Source: G032773895 sp965248935
GTDB taxonomy: Bacteria > Pseudomonadota > Gammaproteobacteria > Pseudomonadales > Cellvibrionaceae
Length of the DNA: 64,000 nt
Direction: 5' to 3'
Assembly (NCBI GenBank): GCA_965248935.1
Contig: OZ252214.1
Span: forward strand, 3,038,001 to 3,102,000
Under the pieces are notes generated by a model, which saw nothing but the letters and a program-made list of their open reading frames with translations, did no database searches and was not told the origin of the DNA. The position numbers and the translations under genes were made by a program. Positions 61,776 to 64,000 of the stretch are shown one piece after another (the stretch's first letter is position 1; every line of letters begins with the position of its first letter).

Positions 61776-63309
61776 ATGCTTGAACAACTAAAAATAGCTG
61801 ATCCAATGGATGAGATTATTGGTCTCCAAAGTGATTTTCTGGGGGGGAAGTCACTAGGCAACCGGAAAGCATTAGGGCAGTTCTTTACCGGGGCGATTAT
61901 ATCCGACTACATGGCATCCTTGGTTAAGGTTCCTGCCAAGAAATCTATTCGTATCTTGGACGCAGGAGCAGGGACAGGCATATTATCCGCTTCGACTGCG
62001 TTACATTGCCTCTACTCTGGCTGTAAATCCGTTCATGCTGTTCTCTATGAGCTGGATAAAGATGCACTACCTCATCTCACTCAAACGTTAAAGATCATAC
62101 AAAATACCTTTGCTCAGGAGCGAGCCTTTTTTACTTATGAAATTCACTGTGAGGATTTTGTATTAGCAAGACCTGATAAGGACGAGGACATTGAGCCCTT
62201 TGACATCTCTGTTATCAACCCCCCTTACTTCAAATACAACGTAAAAGAATCCCCATACGCAAAAGCGGCTGCAGATTTATATCGCGGTGATCCTAATATA
62301 TATGCTTCTTTTATGGGGATTGTAATGGCCTGCTTGAATGAAAATGGCCAGATGGTTGCAATTTCACCTAGAAGCTTTACGAATGGTCTGTACTTCAAAG
62401 GGTTTCGTTCCTATCTGTTGGAAGAGTCAGCTCTGAGTTTAATTCATATTTTTAAACACCGAGATAAGGTTTTTAAGAACAGCGGCTCAAGCGTATTGCA
62501 GGAAAATATTATCTGCCGTTTTAGGAAAGGAAAGTCGGCACAAGCTATTACTATTCGATCCAGTGATTGTGATGAAAACATTGGTTATGCAAGTGAACAT
62601 GATTACCCTGTTGATCTGATTATTGACCCATCAAATAACCAGCGTTTGATAAGAATACCTGAGTCATCGTATGAAGCTGCGATTTTAATACAAGCTGAGA
62701 CTTTAGAAACAACTTTTGAAGGTGCTGGTTACTATATTTCAACTGGCCCTGTTGTTGAGCATAGAACGCGACAGTACATTATCGAGAATAATACGCAAAA
62801 AAAAGCTGCGCCGCTTTATCGACCTCATAATGTGAAACCACCTGCTGCTATATGGAGCGGAAGTCACAAAAAGGATGTTTCATTTAAACTGGACGAGAAC
62901 CACGAAAAACATACCCATTAAAAATGGAACCTATGTACTGTTAAAGCGCTTTTCTTCCAAGGATGAAAAACGCCGTTTGGTATCGGGTGTTTATCTTGAA
63001 AAAAATCATGACTGTGAGTTTATTGGTTTTGGAAATAAGATTAATTACATAGGGGTGGATGCTGGAAGACTCTCTAAAACAGAATCCTATGGTATTGCGG
63101 CTGTTCTAAATTCAACGTTTATGGACAAGTATTTCAGATGTATTTCTGGCAATACCCAAGTGAATGCAACAGAAATAAGGGTTATGAAGTTCCCCTCAAG
63201 GGAACAAGTGAAAGAAATTGGTACTCAAGTATTAAAGCTAAAGCTCTACAGTGATAACGCTGTTGATATGATTGTGAATGCTGTGCTTGGTATTGAAGAT
63301 ATTGCTTAA
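61776..63309 (+). pseudogene. N6-adenine DNA methyltransferase of a type II system, frameshifted
   Basis: From ATG 61776 (MLEQLKIADPMDEI) it has the SAM motif ILDAGAGTGILSAST (D62) and catalytic NPPYFKYN (residues 148-155). The frame ends at 62921. The remainder follows in another frame from about 62905 (KNGTYVLLKRFSSKDEKRRL to VLGIEDIA). One indel near 62900 splits it; the catalytic half alone lacks its C-terminal recognition part. The partner is the BsuBI/PstI-type endonuclease that follows. Confidence 0.8.
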
Positions 63310-63318
63310 GGAGTAAAA

Positions 63319-64000
63319 ATGGAGTTTACGAAACAACAAGAAAAGCTTGAACAAGCAAAGTCTCTTTTGACTGCTCTGGGATTGCCTTCAGCACAGTGCA
63401 ATGATCGCTCTGGTTGGGTTTTCCTTGCTTTGGCAGATATCAAGCCCTCAGATAGTTGGCGTTCAGCAAAAGCCTACTGCCCACGGTAAATATAATGGAG
63501 TTTATCCGTGTGCATTATGGTATGGATTATAAACCTAATAGTCGTGAAACAATTAGAAGGCAAACACTTCACCAGTTCGAGCAAGCACGTATCGTTGACC
63601 GAAATCGGGATGATCCTTCAAGAGTCACTAATAGCAAAGATAATAATTATTCTATCAATCAACCTATTTTGGATATTTTAGCAAACTATCCTGATGCGGA
63701 CTGGCAAGCAAAAGTCCAAGAATATAAAAATGCTGTGCCTGAGTTGATCGCGCAATATGAGCGTAAACTCGATATGCACAAAATACCTATTACTTTGCCA
63801 AATGGTGAGACTGTAAAGTTATCCCCGGGGAAACATAATCAACTTCATGCCGACATCATTCATGAATTTTGTGCGCGCTTCGTGGGGGAAGGCGGAAGGT
63901 TGCTCTATATAGGTGATACAGCAAGTAGCCGTAAAGAAGGTGGTAAGCTTATGTTTTTGGAGGAAAAGTATTTGAAGTCTCTGGGCGTTCCTCCTATGTC
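63319..64000 (+). pseudogene. BsuBI/PstI-family restriction endonuclease, frameshifted, runs off window
   Basis: ATG 63319 with AAGGAG upstream encodes QAKSLLTALGLPSAQCNDRS and WVFLALADIKPSDSW, then stops at 63487. The sequence resumes in a different frame at about 63495: IMEFIRVHYGMDYKPNSRET, QTLHQFEQARIVDRN, LPNGETVKLSPGKHNQLHAD, LLYIGDTASSRKEGGK. This is the BsuBI/PstI endonuclease pattern. A small deletion or shift near 63480 removes the conserved link. The 3' end lies outside the window. Confidence 0.8.

Overview
The window reads as a chromosome segment of a gammaproteobacterium. The core run yhbY / rlmE - ftsH - folP - glmM - tpiA - secG - tRNA-Leu(GAG) - tRNA-fMet has the classical gammaproteobacterial order. 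QueF next to a YadG/YadH-type ABC exporter, a PEP-CTERM protein and two flavin-dependent tryptophan-halogenase-like proteins fit a marine Cellvibrionales/Alteromonadales-type organism. This is inferred from gene content only; I do not name a genus.

Layout. 0-5.5 kb: a diversity-generating retroelement (DGR) whose target is a 1044-aa trypsin-like protease / NACHT ATPase / FGE-sulfatase conflict protein. Its variable repeat differs from the template repeat only at template adenines. The reverse transcriptase has since been destroyed by a frameshift and a deletion. 6-10.4 kb: a secreted protein, an MFS transporter split by a 357-bp inverted-repeat element with a TA duplication, transposase debris, the first copy of a three-gene acetyltransferase-like cassette, and tRNA-Ser(GGA) with two tandem 182-bp repeats carrying its 3' end. 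10.5-19 kb: a coiled-coil membrane protein, a membrane adenylate/guanylate cyclase, queF, the ABC exporter, a broken papain-like enzyme and a class IV-like deacetylase. 19-31 kb: an insertion-sequence graveyard (three IS66 deletion derivatives and IS5 and IS630 remnants) around a PEP-CTERM protein, a halogenase, a RES toxin with an unusual partner, and the second copy of the cassette. 31-42.4 kb: a two-component system and the conserved core run, with a second halogenase inserted between rlmE and ftsH.

42.4-64 kb: accessory DNA behind tRNA-Leu and tRNA-fMet. A decayed serine recombinase abuts the 3' end of tRNA-fMet. Cargo follows: ubiT-ubiU-ubiV (oxygen-independent ubiquinone synthesis), a KTSC protein, a DUF2130 nuclease-like protein, Fic, a PGRP amidase plus lipoprotein (possible effector/immunity pair), ParDE-like and HipBA toxin-antitoxin modules with palindromic operators, a DUF2269/DUF4166/saccharopine-dehydrogenase operon, a GmrSD-like DUF262/DUF1524 protein with an hsdS stub, and a frameshifted BsuBI/PstI-type restriction-modification pair running off the end.

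The most notable system is the DGR-diversified protease-NACHT-FGE protein, apparently frozen by loss of its reverse transcriptase. The repeated acetyltransferase-like cassette, the RES module and the amidase/lipoprotein pair are secondary candidates. All functional statements are recognition by eye; no searches were run.
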